Assembly: GCF_040706535.1 (NCBI RefSeq)
Contig: NZ_JAPDRJ010000003.1
Location: 1 to 64,000, forward strand
DNA length: 64,000 nt
From: Lentisalinibacter orientalis
GTDB taxonomy: Bacteria; Pseudomonadota; Gammaproteobacteria; Steroidobacterales; Woeseiaceae
Direction of reading: 5' to 3'
The notes beneath the pieces were generated by a model. That model was not told where the DNA came from. It saw nothing but the letters and a program-made list of their open reading frames with translations, and searched no databases. Within the stretch, counting starts at the first letter, position 1; every line of letters begins with the position of its first letter. The position numbers were made by a program, and so were the translations under genes. Below, one piece after another: positions 7,728 through 19,379 of this stretch.

Positions 7728-8621
7728 TCAGGCCCGGATCGTGCGGCGCACCCGGCTGTCCCGCCCCCAGTTCAGCTTCGAGCGCAGGATCTCGTAGTAA
7801 TCGTGGCCCGGGGGGTGGATCAGGGTGATGCGGTCGTCGGCGGCCCGCACGATCAGGCGGTCGCCGTCCTCGAGGGCACCCAGCGGATAGCCGTCGCAGG
7901 TGACCTCGCCCCGGGTTTCCGGGCGCTCGAACAGCCGGATCTGCACCTCGGAGGCGGCGGGGATCACGATGGGCCGGTCACTGAGCGTGTGCGGGCAGAC
8001 CGGCACCAGCACCATGGCGTCCAGGTCCGGCTGGACGATGGGGCCGCCGCAGGACAGGGCATAGGCCGTGGAGCCCGTGGGCGTGGCCACGATGAGGCCG
8101 TCGCCGGAATGGGTGTTGACGTAGCGGTTGTCCACCCAGGTCTCGTAGTCGACCATGCGGCCGGTCTCGCGGCGGGCCAGCACGACGTCGTTCAGCGCCA
8201 TGTCGGTGACACAGGTGCCGTCGGGGCGCTGCAGCTCGGCGGCCAGCAGGAGCCGGGTCTCGCGGCTGTAGTCGCCCTCCAGCACCGCCTCGACGCTGGA
8301 GAGCATCGCCTCGGGCGTCACGTCGGTGAGGAAGCCGAGACGCCCCCGGTTCACGCCCAGCAGCGGCACGGAATGCCCGACCGCGAGACGGGTGGCGTAC
8401 AGCATGGTGCCGTCGCCGCCGACGGCGATCACCAGGTCGGCGGACGGCGCCAGCTTTTCCTCGGGGATCCTCCGGCCGGCGATCTCCAGGTCGACCCCGG
8501 CGGCCACCAGCACGTCGACGCCTCTGTCGCTGAGAAACTCGGCGATGGCGGTCATGGGCTCGGCGACACGGGGATCGGTGTGACGGCCGAAGACGGCGAC
8601 GGTCTCGAATGTGTTGGTCAT
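7728..8621 (-). CDS. nadK: NAD kinase
   Basis: ATP-dependent phosphorylation of NAD+ to NADP+. 297 residues from ATG 8621 (MTNTFETVAVFGRH); an in-frame TTG at 8663 would add 14 residues. The catalytic GGDG motif is at residues 68-71 (IAVGGDGTML). It is followed by NRGRLGFLTDV, the conserved LNDVV, and the glycine-rich THSGDGLIVATPTGSTAYALSCGGP segment. Upstream of recN on the same strand and divergent from hrcA, as in many gammaproteobacteria. Confidence 0.95.
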   Translation of the reverse strand: MTNTFETVAVFGRHTDPRVAEPMTAIAEFLSDRGVDVLVAAGVDLEIAGRRIPEEKLAPSADLVIAVGGDGTMLYATRLAVGHSVPLLGVNRGRLGFLTDVTPEAMLSSVEAVLEGDYSRETRLLLAAELQRPDGTCVTDMALNDVVLARRETGRMVDYETWVDNRYVNTHSGDGLIVATPTGSTAYALSCGGPIVQPDLDAMVLVPVCPHTLSDRPIVIPAASEVQIRLFERPETRGEVTCDGYPLGALEDGDRLIVRAADDRITLIHPPGHDYYEILRSKLNWGRDSRVRRTIRA

Positions 8622-8735
8622 GTGGCAGGTGTCGTCGCTGTCGTGCCTAATGGCGGTTTTCAAGGACTCTCGGCGCTCTCAGTGCGTCGAGCTTACGCGA
8701 ATTGAGGCGCCCGGCCGACCCCCGGCGATGTCTTC

Positions 8736-8764
8736 TTGACGGGGTCACGGGGCGTTGCTAGCTT
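8736..8764 (+). promoter_or_regulatory. Sigma-70-type promoter for hrcA
   Basis: TTGACG (8736-8741), a 17-bp spacer, then TAGCTT (8759-8764). The start point would fall inside or just before the CIRCE operator at 8768, so a repressor bound there would block initiation. Confidence 0.7.
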
Positions 8765-8767
8765 TTG

Positions 8768-8794
8768 TTAGCACACTGGCGGGTTGAGTGCCAG
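8768..8794 (+). promoter_or_regulatory. CIRCE operator (HrcA binding site)
   Basis: TTAGCACAC, nine bases, GAGTGCCAG. The consensus is TTAGCACTC-N9-GAGTGCTAA; 15 of 18 arm positions match and the spacer is exact. It lies 29 bp upstream of hrcA, consistent with autorepression of the hrcA transcript. Confidence 0.88.
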
Positions 8795-8822
8795 CGGGCG
8801 AAAATCGAGGATGTAGTCCGTT

Positions 8823-9881
8823 ATGCCAGCCGAAGTCGACAGATCGGTCCCGAACGAGCGAGCCCGGCACCTCCTGAAGGTGCTGATCGAGCGGTATGTC
8901 CGCGACGGACAGCCGGTGGGTTCGCGCACGCTTTCCCGCGACTCGGGGCTGGATCTCAGCCCCGCCACCATCCGCAACGTGATGTCGGACCTCGAGGAGA
9001 TGGGCTTCGTCTCGGCGCCGCATACCTCGGCCGGCCGCGTGCCCACGGCGCTGGGCTACCGCTTCTTCGTGGATACGCTGCTGAAGCTGCGCCCGCTGAA
9101 GGAGTCAGAGGTGGTCCGCCTGCGCCAGGAATTGGAAACGCTGCGCGACGACCCGGACTCCCTGATCTCCTCCACCTCGAGCCTGCTGTCCCACATCACC
9201 CGCATGGCCGGCGTGGTCTCCGTGCCCCGCACGGAGCGGGTGACGCTCCGCCAGATCGAGTTCCTGCCGCTCTCGGACAACCGGGTGCTCGCCATCCTGG
9301 TGGTGAACGAGCGGGAGGTCCAGAACCGCATCCTGCACACGTCGCGCACCTACACGGACTCCGAGCTGCGCCGGGCCGCCAACTTCCTGAACGACCGCTA
9401 CGCGGGCAGCGATCTGGAGACCATCCGCCGGCAGCTGGTGGACGAGCTCGAGCAGACCCGGGATTCCATGAACCAGACCATGCTGGACATGGTGGCCATG
9501 GCGCACCACGCCTTCGAGGGCGCGGGCGAGCACCGCAGCGACTACGTGCTGGCGGGCGAGACCAATCTCATGGATTTCGCGGAGCTCTCGGACCTGGAGA
9601 AGCTGCGCCGGCTCTTCGAGGCCTTCAACGAGCGCCGCTTCATGCTCGATCTCCTCGATCGCAGCATCCGGGCGGAGGGCGTGCAGATCTTCATCGGCGA
9701 GGAGTCGGGCTACAACATTCTCGACGACTGCAGCGTCGTCGCGGCCCCCTACGTGGTGGACGAGGAGGTCATCGGCGTGCTGGGCGTCATCGGCCCGTCC
9801 CGCATGGCCTACGATCGGGTCATCCCCATCGTCGATATCACGGCGAAGTTGCTGGGATCGGCCTTGAATTCCCGCACCTAG
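8823..9881 (+). CDS. hrcA: Heat-inducible transcription repressor HrcA
   Basis: Represses heat-shock genes by binding CIRCE; its activity is set by GroE chaperones. 352 residues. The N-terminal winged helix is clear (RYVRDGQPVGSRTLSRDSGLDLSPATIRNVMSDLEEMGF, then SAGRVPTALGYRFFVD). The GAF-like domain and C-terminal region (IFIGEESGYNILDDCSVVAAPY, VIGVLGVIGPSRMAYDRVIPIVD) are complete. It heads the hrcA-grpE-dnaK-dnaJ cluster. HrcA is absent from E. coli but occurs in several deeper gammaproteobacterial lineages. Confidence 0.96.
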   Translation: MPAEVDRSVPNERARHLLKVLIERYVRDGQPVGSRTLSRDSGLDLSPATIRNVMSDLEEMGFVSAPHTSAGRVPTALGYRFFVDTLLKLRPLKESEVVRLRQELETLRDDPDSLISSTSSLLSHITRMAGVVSVPRTERVTLRQIEFLPLSDNRVLAILVVNEREVQNRILHTSRTYTDSELRRAANFLNDRYAGSDLETIRRQLVDELEQTRDSMNQTMLDMVAMAHHAFEGAGEHRSDYVLAGETNLMDFAELSDLEKLRRLFEAFNERRFMLDLLDRSIRAEGVQIFIGEESGYNILDDCSVVAAPYVVDEEVIGVLGVIGPSRMAYDRVIPIVDITAKLLGSALNSRT

Positions 9882-9910
9882 GCCTCACACAGGATGCTAG
9901 GAAGTCACAG

Positions 9911-9930
9911 GCGCCGCCCCGCGGCGGCGT
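9911..9930 (+). other. Hairpin between hrcA and grpE
   Basis: GCGCCGCC and GGCGGCGT flank a 4-nt loop, giving eight pairs including one G-U, 26 bp before the grpE start. No T tract follows, so it is more likely a processing or stability element than a terminator. Confidence 0.45.
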
Positions 9931-9956
9931 CGGCATTTGCAGCGGAGTAGTGGTTT

Positions 9957-10541
9957 ATGAGCAACGATCCCGAACGCAGCGACGACCCGGTGCGGGAAGA
10001 CGAGCCCGGAGAGCCGGCGGACGAGTTCGCCGAGACCCAGGTGCTGGAAGGCGAGGGCCGCGCCGGCGTGGACGAAGACCCGCTGGAGGCCGAGCGCCGC
10101 CGGGCGGACGAGAACTGGGAGAAGTACCTGCGCGCCGTGGCCGAGCTGGAGAACTTCCGCAAGCGGGCCGCGCGGGACCTGGACAACACCCGCAAGTACG
10201 CCATCGAACGCTTCGCCGGCGAGCTGCTCGGCGTGGCGGACAGCCTGGAGATGGGCATCGCCGCCGGCGAGGCGGCCGACGCCGCCAGCCTGCTGGAGGG
10301 CAAGCAGGCCACCCTGAAGCAGCTGCGCAAGGTGCTGGGCGACTTCGGCGTCGAGGAGATCGACCCCCGGGGCGAGCGCTTCGACCCCGAATACCACGAG
10401 GCCATGACCATGCAGCCCTCCGCCGAGGCGGAGCCGGGCAGCGTCCTCACGGTGGTCCAGAAGGGCTATCGCATCAACGGGCGGCTGCTGCGCCCGGCCC
10501 GGGTCATCGTGGCCGCGGAACCGCAGAGCGGCGAGGGTTGA
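9957..10541 (+). CDS. grpE: Nucleotide exchange factor GrpE
   Basis: DnaK co-chaperone that releases ADP from DnaK. 194 residues: an acidic disordered N-terminus (1-40), a long coiled coil (EAERRRADENWEKYLRAVAELENFRKRAARD), a helical bundle, and the C-terminal beta domain (DPRGERFDPEYHEAMTMQPS, GSVLTVVQKGYRINGRLLRPARVIVA). ATG 9957 follows CGGAG. Its last codons carry the -35 element of the dnaK heat-shock promoter. Confidence 0.95.
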   Translation: MSNDPERSDDPVREDEPGEPADEFAETQVLEGEGRAGVDEDPLEAERRRADENWEKYLRAVAELENFRKRAARDLDNTRKYAIERFAGELLGVADSLEMGIAAGEAADAASLLEGKQATLKQLRKVLGDFGVEEIDPRGERFDPEYHEAMTMQPSAEAEPGSVLTVVQKGYRINGRLLRPARVIVAAEPQSGEG

Positions 10542-10566
10542 AAGGCCGCGGGGCGGGCCCCATCTA
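10538..10566 (+). promoter_or_regulatory. Sigma-32 (RpoH)-type promoter for dnaK
   Basis: TTGAAA (10538-10543, preceded by G), a 14-bp spacer, and CCCCATCTA (10558-10566). The RpoH consensus is CTTGAAA, 11-16 bp, CCCCATNT. The -35 overlaps the grpE stop codon, so dnaK-dnaJ can be induced separately from hrcA-grpE. Confidence 0.82.
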
Positions 10567-10609
10567 GACGGCATTACAGTTTTTGACACCACGTTATGGG
10601 GAGATTCTC

Positions 10610-12556
10610 ATGGGTAAGGTAATCGGCATCGACCTCGGCACGACGAACTCGTGCGTCGCCGTCATGGAAGGCGACAAGGCCAAGGTCATCGAGAACAGCG
10701 AGGGCGACCGGACCACACCGTCCATCGTCGCCTTCACCAAGGACGACGAGGTGCTGGTCGGCCAGTCGGCCAAGCGCCAGGCCGTCACCAATCCGGCCAA
10801 CACCCTGTTCGCCGTCAAGCGCCTCATCGGCCGCCGTTTCAAGGACGACGTCGTACAGCGCGACATCGACATGGTCTCCTACGAGATCGTCGAGGCGGAC
10901 AACGGCGACGCCTGGGTGAAGGTCGGCGACAAGAAGATGGCGCCGCCGGAGGTCTCCGCGCGGGTGCTGATGAAGATGAAGAAGACGGCCGAGGACTATC
11001 TCGGTGAAGAGGTGACCGAGGCGGTGATCACCGTCCCGGCGTACTTCAACGACTCCCAGCGCCAGGCCACCAAGGACGCCGGCAAGATCGCCGGCCTGGA
11101 AGTGCGCCGCATCATCAACGAGCCGACCGCGGCCGCGCTGGCCTACGGCATGGACAAGAAGCGCGGCGACCGCAAGATCGCCGTCTACGACCTGGGCGGC
11201 GGCACCTTCGACATCTCGATCATCGAGATCGCCGAGGTGGACGGCGAGCACCAGTTCGAGGTGCTGGCCACCAATGGCGATACCTTCCTCGGCGGCGAGG
11301 ACTTCGACCTGCGCATCATCGAGTATCTCGCCTCCCAGTTTGAGAAGGAGAGCGGCGTCAACATCCGCAAGGACCCGCTTGCCATGCAGCGCCTGAAGGA
11401 GGCCGGCGAGAAGGCCAAGATCGAGCTGTCCGCGGGACAGCAGACCGAGGTGAACCTGCCGTACATCACGGCGGATGCCAGCGGGCCGAAGCACCTCAAC
11501 ATCAAGCTGACCCGGGCCAAGCTCGAGTCGCTGGTGGAGGAGCTGATCACCCGCACCATCGGGCCGTGCAAGACGGCGCTGGCCGACGCGGGCCTGAAGG
11601 TCTCCGAGATCGACGACGTGATCCTGGTGGGCGGCCAGACGCGCATGCCCAAGGTGCAGGAAGAGGTGAAGAACTTCTTCGGCAAGGAGCCGCGCAAGGA
11701 CGTGAACCCGGACGAGGCCGTGGCACTCGGTGCGGCCATCCAGGGCGGCGTGCTCTCGGGCGACGTCAAGGACGTGCTGCTGCTCGACGTGACCCCGCTG
11801 TCGCTCGGCATCGAGACTCTCGGCGGCGTCATGACGAAGCTGATCGAGAAGAACACGACCATCCCGGCGAACGCCCAGCAGACGTTCTCCACGGCGGACG
11901 ATAACCAGACCGCCGTGACCATCCACGTGCTGCAGGGCGAGCGCGAGCGGGCGGCCGACAACAAGTCGCTCGGCCGCTTCGACCTGGCGGACATTCCGCC
12001 GGCGCCGCGCGGCATGCCGCAGATCGAGGTCACCTTCGACATCGACGCCAACGGCATCCTGAACGTCTCGGCCAAGGACAAGGCCACCGGCAAGAGCCAG
12101 AACATCGTCATCAAGGCCTCCAGCGGCCTCTCCGACGACGAGATCGACCGCATGGTCCAGGAGGCCGAGGCCCACGCCGAGGAGGACCGGAAGTTCCGCG
12201 AGCTCGTCGACGTGCGCAACCAGGCCGACGCCCTGATCCACGGCGCCGAGAAGGCGCTGGACGACCTGGGCGAGAAGGCCAGCGGCGAGGAGCGCCACAA
12301 CGTGGAGTCCGCCATCAGCGACCTGAAGAAGGCGCTGGAGGGCGACGACAAGGACGCCATCGAGGCGCGCTCCAAGGCACTGGCCGAGGCCTCCGCCGCC
12401 GTCGCCCAGCGCGCCTACGAGCAGGCTCAGGGCGGCGAGGAAGGCGGCGCCGAAGGCCAGGGTGGCCAGGGCGGCGAGTCGGCCGGCTCCGACGACGTGG
12501 TCGACGCCGAGTTCGAGGAAGTGGACGACGACGACAAGAACAAGAAGTCGGCCTGA
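10610..12556 (+). CDS. dnaK: Chaperone DnaK (Hsp70)
   Basis: ATP-dependent chaperone for folding, disaggregation and stress protection. 648 residues from ATG 10610 (MGKVIGIDLGTTNSCVAVMEG) after GGGGAG; an in-frame start at 10583 adds nine non-conserved residues. The nucleotide-binding domain has VYDLGGGTFDISI and ILVGGQTRMPKVQ; the interdomain linker reads DVLLLDVTPLSLGIET; the substrate-binding domain and helical lid follow. The glycine- and glutamate-rich tail ends DVVDAEFEEVDDDDK, keeping the conserved acidic terminus. Confidence 0.98.
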   Translation: MGKVIGIDLGTTNSCVAVMEGDKAKVIENSEGDRTTPSIVAFTKDDEVLVGQSAKRQAVTNPANTLFAVKRLIGRRFKDDVVQRDIDMVSYEIVEADNGDAWVKVGDKKMAPPEVSARVLMKMKKTAEDYLGEEVTEAVITVPAYFNDSQRQATKDAGKIAGLEVRRIINEPTAAALAYGMDKKRGDRKIAVYDLGGGTFDISIIEIAEVDGEHQFEVLATNGDTFLGGEDFDLRIIEYLASQFEKESGVNIRKDPLAMQRLKEAGEKAKIELSAGQQTEVNLPYITADASGPKHLNIKLTRAKLESLVEELITRTIGPCKTALADAGLKVSEIDDVILVGGQTRMPKVQEEVKNFFGKEPRKDVNPDEAVALGAAIQGGVLSGDVKDVLLLDVTPLSLGIETLGGVMTKLIEKNTTIPANAQQTFSTADDNQTAVTIHVLQGERERAADNKSLGRFDLADIPPAPRGMPQIEVTFDIDANGILNVSAKDKATGKSQNIVIKASSGLSDDEIDRMVQEAEAHAEEDRKFRELVDVRNQADALIHGAEKALDDLGEKASGEERHNVESAISDLKKALEGDDKDAIEARSKALAEASAAVAQRAYEQAQGGEEGGAEGQGGQGGESAGSDDVVDAEFEEVDDDDKNKKSA

Positions 12557-12575
12557 CCGGCAGCTGACGATTGGG

Positions 12576-12652
12576 GTGCCCGCCCGCGCGGCGGGCACGG
12601 GGATGAGTGAACTGAAACGTGGCTCCCGGCTCCCGGCTGTCGGCCGGGAGCC
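12576..12652 (+). other. Two GC hairpins between dnaK and dnaJ
   Basis: First: GTGCCCGCC (12576-12584) and GGCGGGCAC (12590-12598), a perfect 9-bp stem with a 5-nt loop. Second: GGCTCCCGGC (12628-12637) and GCCGGGAGCC (12643-12652), a perfect 10-bp stem with a 5-nt loop; the left arm is duplicated with overlap at 12621-12630, so a competing register exists. Neither has a T tract. The second ends 21 nt before dnaJ ATG, near where the ribosome must load. Confidence 0.7.
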
Positions 12653-12673
12653 GCGTCCGTGACGGACCTGCGC

Positions 12674-13807
12674 ATGTCGAAACGTGACTACTACGAGGTA
12701 CTGAACGTCGGCCGCGACGCCTCGGCGATCGAGATCAAGAAGGCCTACCGGCGTCTGGCGATGAAGTACCACCCCGACCGCAACAGGGACGACGCGGACG
12801 CCGAGATCAAGTTCAAGGAGGCCAAGGAGGCCTACGAGATCCTGTCGGATCCGCGCAAGAAGTCGGCCTACGACCAGTTCGGTCACGCCGGCGTCAGCGG
12901 TGCCGGTGGCATGGGCGGCGGCGGCTTCAACCCGGCGGACGCCTTCGGCGATATCTTCGGCGACGTCTTCGGCGACATCTTCGGCGGCGGCCGCCGCGGC
13001 GGGCGCAGCCAGGTGTTCCGCGGCGCGGACCTGCGCTACGACCTGGAGCTCGAGCTCGAGCGCGCCGTGGCCGGCGACACGGTGGAGATCGACGTGGCCT
13101 CGCTGACCGGCTGCGAGACCTGCGACGGCAACGGCTCGGCCCCCGGCTCGACGCCGGAGACCTGCGATACCTGCGGCGGCGTGGGCCAGGTGCGCATGCA
13201 GCAGGGCTTCTTCTCGGTGCAGCAGACCTGTCCGTCCTGCCGCGGCGAGGGGACCCGGATCACCGATCCCTGCGAGGACTGTCAGGGGCGCGGCCGGGTC
13301 ATGACCGAGCGCAGCCTCTCCGTGAAGATCCCGCCCGGCGTCGACGAGGGCGACCGCATCCGCCTCTCCGGCGAGGGCGAGGCCGGGCGCAACGGCGGCC
13401 CGCCGGGCGATCTCTACGTGGAGATCCACATCAAGCCCCACAAGCTGTTCCAGCGCGACGGCGCGGATCTGCACTGCGACGTGCCCATCAGCTTCGCCAC
13501 GGCGGCGCTGGGCGGCTCCGTGGACCTGCCCACGCTGAACGGCCAGGTGTCGCTGAAGATCCCGGCCGGCACCCAGTCCGGCAAGGTCTTCCGGCTGCGC
13601 GGCAAGGGCGTCATCACGGTGCGCAGCCCGCGCCACGGCGATCTGTTCTGCCGCGCGGTCGTCGAGACGCCGGTGAACCTCACCGCGGAGCAGGAACGTC
13701 TCCTGCGCGAGTTCGAGTCCTCGGTGGAGGCAGGCGGCGAGACCCACAACCCCCACTCGGGCAACTGGAAAGACACCGTCAAGCGCTTCTTCGAGCGCAT
13801 CACCTGA
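12674..13807 (+). CDS. dnaJ: Chaperone DnaJ (Hsp40, type I)
   Basis: Stimulates DnaK ATPase and delivers substrates. 377 residues from ATG 12674 (MSKRDYYEVLNV); a GTG at 12659 would add five residues. The J domain has HPD at 33-35. A Gly/Phe-rich region (about 78-115) contains three DIFGD/DVFGD-like repeats. Four zinc-binding CxxCxGxG motifs follow: CETCDGNG, CDTCGGVG, CPSCRGEG and CEDCQGRG. The C-terminal substrate domains are complete. Transcribed after dnaK across two hairpins. Confidence 0.97.
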   Translation: MSKRDYYEVLNVGRDASAIEIKKAYRRLAMKYHPDRNRDDADAEIKFKEAKEAYEILSDPRKKSAYDQFGHAGVSGAGGMGGGGFNPADAFGDIFGDVFGDIFGGGRRGGRSQVFRGADLRYDLELELERAVAGDTVEIDVASLTGCETCDGNGSAPGSTPETCDTCGGVGQVRMQQGFFSVQQTCPSCRGEGTRITDPCEDCQGRGRVMTERSLSVKIPPGVDEGDRIRLSGEGEAGRNGGPPGDLYVEIHIKPHKLFQRDGADLHCDVPISFATAALGGSVDLPTLNGQVSLKIPAGTQSGKVFRLRGKGVITVRSPRHGDLFCRAVVETPVNLTAEQERLLREFESSVEAGGETHNPHSGNWKDTVKRFFERIT

Positions 13808-13867
13808 GCGGCGCCCGGGGTTTGCTGACAGCCCGCCGGGCCGCGGGGTAAGCTGTTCGCCCAAGGT

Positions 13868-13902
13868 CACCAGGGCCACCAGGTCCACCAGGCCACCAGG
13901 GC
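13868..13902 (+). repeat. Short tandem repeat, unit CCACCAGG(N)
   Basis: Four degenerate copies of CCACCAGG lie in the 114-bp dnaJ-dapB spacer, immediately before the dapB ribosome binding site. No start codon reads through it, so it is probably untranslated. Confidence 0.7.
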
Positions 13903-13921
13903 TACCGGAGGAGGCAGCGTC

Positions 13922-14734
13922 ATCGATACCACCCGCATCGCCGTACTGGGGGCGGCCGGCCGCATGGGCCGCGCCGTCATCGATATCGTGGCCCGGGAGC
14001 CGGATCTGGAGCTGGCCGCAGCGTGGGTGCGCGAGGGCGATGCCCGATCGGGGGAGCCCGTCGCCAGCTGGCATCCGGGCGCGCCGGACACCGCGGCGGT
14101 GACCTCCGCGGACCTGGACCAGGTGCTGGGCGGCGCCGACGTGGTGGTGGATTTCTCGCTGCCGGTGGCCACGGCGGCGGTGCTGGAGGCGGTCGAGCGC
14201 AACCGGGTGCCGCTGGTCTGCGGCGTCACCGGGGTGGCACAGGCGGAACTCGAGCGCATGGGTGCCGTCGCCGCCACCGTGCCCGTGGTCTACGACCGCA
14301 ATATGAGCGTCGGCGTGCAGCTGCTGAACTTCCTCGTGCGCGAGGCCGCGTCCCGGCTGGGCGCGGACTACGACGCCGAGATCACCGAGGCACATCACCG
14401 GGCGAAGCGGGACGCACCCTCGGGCACGGCCCTGATGCTGGGCGAGACGCTGGCGGCGGCCCGGGGCGAGACTCTGGCGGACCGGGCCGTGTACGCCCGC
14501 CAGGGCGAGAGCGGTCCCCGGGAACGGGGCGCCATCGGCTTCTCCGTGATCCGCGCCGGGGCCATCGTGGGCGAACACACGGTGATGTTCGGCGGCGACT
14601 ACGACCGCCTGAGTCTCGTGCACCAGGCCCAGGACCGGGCGGCCTTCGCTTCCGGCGCGCTGGCGGCGGCGCGCTGGCTCGCCGGGCGCGCGCCCGGCCT
14701 GTACGCCATGGCCGACGTGCTCGGCATCCGCTGA
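13922..14734 (+). CDS. dapB: 4-hydroxy-tetrahydrodipicolinate reductase, probable ATC start
   Basis: NAD(P)H-dependent step of lysine and diaminopimelate synthesis. The Rossmann motif VLGAAGRMGRAV and the segment AEITEAHHRAKRDAPSGTA (general-acid His and Lys) are both present. The first ATG/GTG/TTG in frame is at 13964, which would remove strand beta-1 and cut into the glycine loop. Upstream the frame is open back to a stop at 13826 with no ATG, GTG or TTG. A strong GGAGGAGG at 13907-13914 is 7 nt before ATC 13922; starting there gives 270 residues, matching E. coli (273). The start is therefore inferred to be ATC; a sequencing error is the alternative. Confidence 0.88.
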   Translation: MDTTRIAVLGAAGRMGRAVIDIVAREPDLELAAAWVREGDARSGEPVASWHPGAPDTAAVTSADLDQVLGGADVVVDFSLPVATAAVLEAVERNRVPLVCGVTGVAQAELERMGAVAATVPVVYDRNMSVGVQLLNFLVREAASRLGADYDAEITEAHHRAKRDAPSGTALMLGETLAAARGETLADRAVYARQGESGPRERGAIGFSVIRAGAIVGEHTVMFGGDYDRLSLVHQAQDRAAFASGALAAARWLAGRAPGLYAMADVLGIR

Positions 14735-14921
14735 ACCCCGCGGCGCCGGATGCGATCTGGCGTCACCCGCAGGCCTGCATTACACTATGGCGGGTCGCCC
14801 TAGAGTGTGGCGGCCCGGGCGGAAGGGCATCCCAGTTGCGTACCAGGGGGGATTCCTTCCGCTTTTGCACATCTGCAAACCGCGATAGACGCGATAGATT
14901 CGCAAGAGGGGCCGCCATACG

Positions 14922-16088
14922 ATGACACCTGCGGTACTGGCACTGGAAGACGGCTCGGTTTTTCACGGCATCTCCGTCGGGGCCGAGGGCCGGACCATCG
15001 GCGAGGTGGTCTTCAACACCGCGATGACCGGGTACCAGGAGATCCTCACGGATCCGTCCTATTGCCGCCAGATCGTCACGCTGACCTATCCCCACATCGG
15101 CAACACCGGCTGCAACAGCGACGACCTGGAGTCGCGCAAGGTGTTCGCCGCGGGTCTCGTCATCCGCGACCGCTCCATGGTCGCCAGCAACTACCGCTCG
15201 GAGCAGTCCCTCGGCGAGTTCCTGCGCCGGGGCAACGTGGTGGCCATCGCCGACATCGACACCCGCCGGCTCACCCGCCTGCTCCGTGAGAAGGGCGCGC
15301 TGGCCGGCTGCATCATGACCGGCGAGGACATGGCCGAGACGGCCCTGCGCGATGCGCGGAAATTCCCCGGCATCGCCGGCATGGATCTGGCGAAGTTCGT
15401 CACCACCGACAGCGCCTACCAGTGGGCCCAGGGCAGCATCTGGCCCGACCGCGACCCGGTGGTGACCCGCCGCATCGCGCCCAATCACGTGGTGGCCTAC
15501 GACTTCGGCATCAAGCGCAACATCCTGCGGCGGCTGGCCGAGCACGACTGCCGCATCACCGTGGTGCCGGCCACGACCCCTGTCGAGGAGGTGCTGGCGC
15601 TCGCGCCCGACGGTGTGTTCCTGTCCAACGGCCCGGGCGACCCGGAGCCCTGCGACTACGCCATCGAGGCCACCCGGCGGCTGCTCGACGAGGGCCTGCC
15701 GCTGTTCGGCATCTGCCTCGGCCACCAGATCCTCGGCCTGGCCGCCGGCGCGAAGACCGAGAAGATGAAATTCGGCCACCACGGCGCCAACCACCCGGTG
15801 CAGGAACTGGCCACCGGGCGGGTCTTCATCACCAGCCAGAACCACGGCTTCGCGGTGGCGGAGGACAGCCTGCCGGACAACGTCCGCACCACCCACCGGT
15901 CGCTGTTCGACGGCTCGCTGCAGGGCATCGAACTGGTGGACCGGCCCGCGTTCAGTTTCCAGGGGCATCCGGAGGCGAGTCCGGGGCCGCATGACATCGA
16001 TACGCTCTTCGAGCACTTCGTGGAGCTGATCGAAGCCACGAGAGCCCAGCGTCGAGAGGTGGAAGCCTCCGCGTCGGTCCTTAGATAA
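14922..16088 (+). CDS. carA: Carbamoyl-phosphate synthase small subunit
   Basis: Glutamine amidotransferase subunit that feeds ammonia to CarB for arginine and pyrimidine synthesis. 388 residues. The N-terminal CPSase domain includes VFNTAMTGYQEILTDPSY. The class I GATase domain has nucleophile C265 (FGICLGHQ) and the His/Glu of FQGHPEASPGPHD. The 187-bp spacer from dapB contains a TACACT -10-like box at 14781-14786 but no convincing -35, so its own promoter is uncertain. carB follows 66 bp later. Confidence 0.97.
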   Translation: MTPAVLALEDGSVFHGISVGAEGRTIGEVVFNTAMTGYQEILTDPSYCRQIVTLTYPHIGNTGCNSDDLESRKVFAAGLVIRDRSMVASNYRSEQSLGEFLRRGNVVAIADIDTRRLTRLLREKGALAGCIMTGEDMAETALRDARKFPGIAGMDLAKFVTTDSAYQWAQGSIWPDRDPVVTRRIAPNHVVAYDFGIKRNILRRLAEHDCRITVVPATTPVEEVLALAPDGVFLSNGPGDPEPCDYAIEATRRLLDEGLPLFGICLGHQILGLAAGAKTEKMKFGHHGANHPVQELATGRVFITSQNHGFAVAEDSLPDNVRTTHRSLFDGSLQGIELVDRPAFSFQGHPEASPGPHDIDTLFEHFVELIEATRAQRREVEASASVLR

Positions 16089-16154
16089 CAGTAGCTTAGG
16101 GTTGATTCTTAAAGTGATCTGGCGCCGATCGGGCGGCGCCGGTCAGGAGCCGCC

Positions 16155-19375
<3,221 letters not shown>

Positions 19376-19379
<4 letters not shown>

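Noticed and set aside
9911..9930. Terminator between hrcA and grpE
   Set aside because: Short stem with no T tract; grpE has no separate promoter in view, so read-through is expected.
13868..13902. Collagen-like coding repeat upstream of dapB
   Set aside because: CCACCAGG copies could encode Gly/Pro-rich peptide, but no start codon reads into them and the strong dapB ribosome binding site lies after them.
10574..14623. A 1349-codon open frame on the minus strand across dnaK-dnaJ-dapB
   Set aside because: GC-rich genes leave long antisense frames; the plus strand carries unmistakable DnaK, DnaJ and DapB, and the antisense product is low-complexity His/Arg/Leu/Val-rich.
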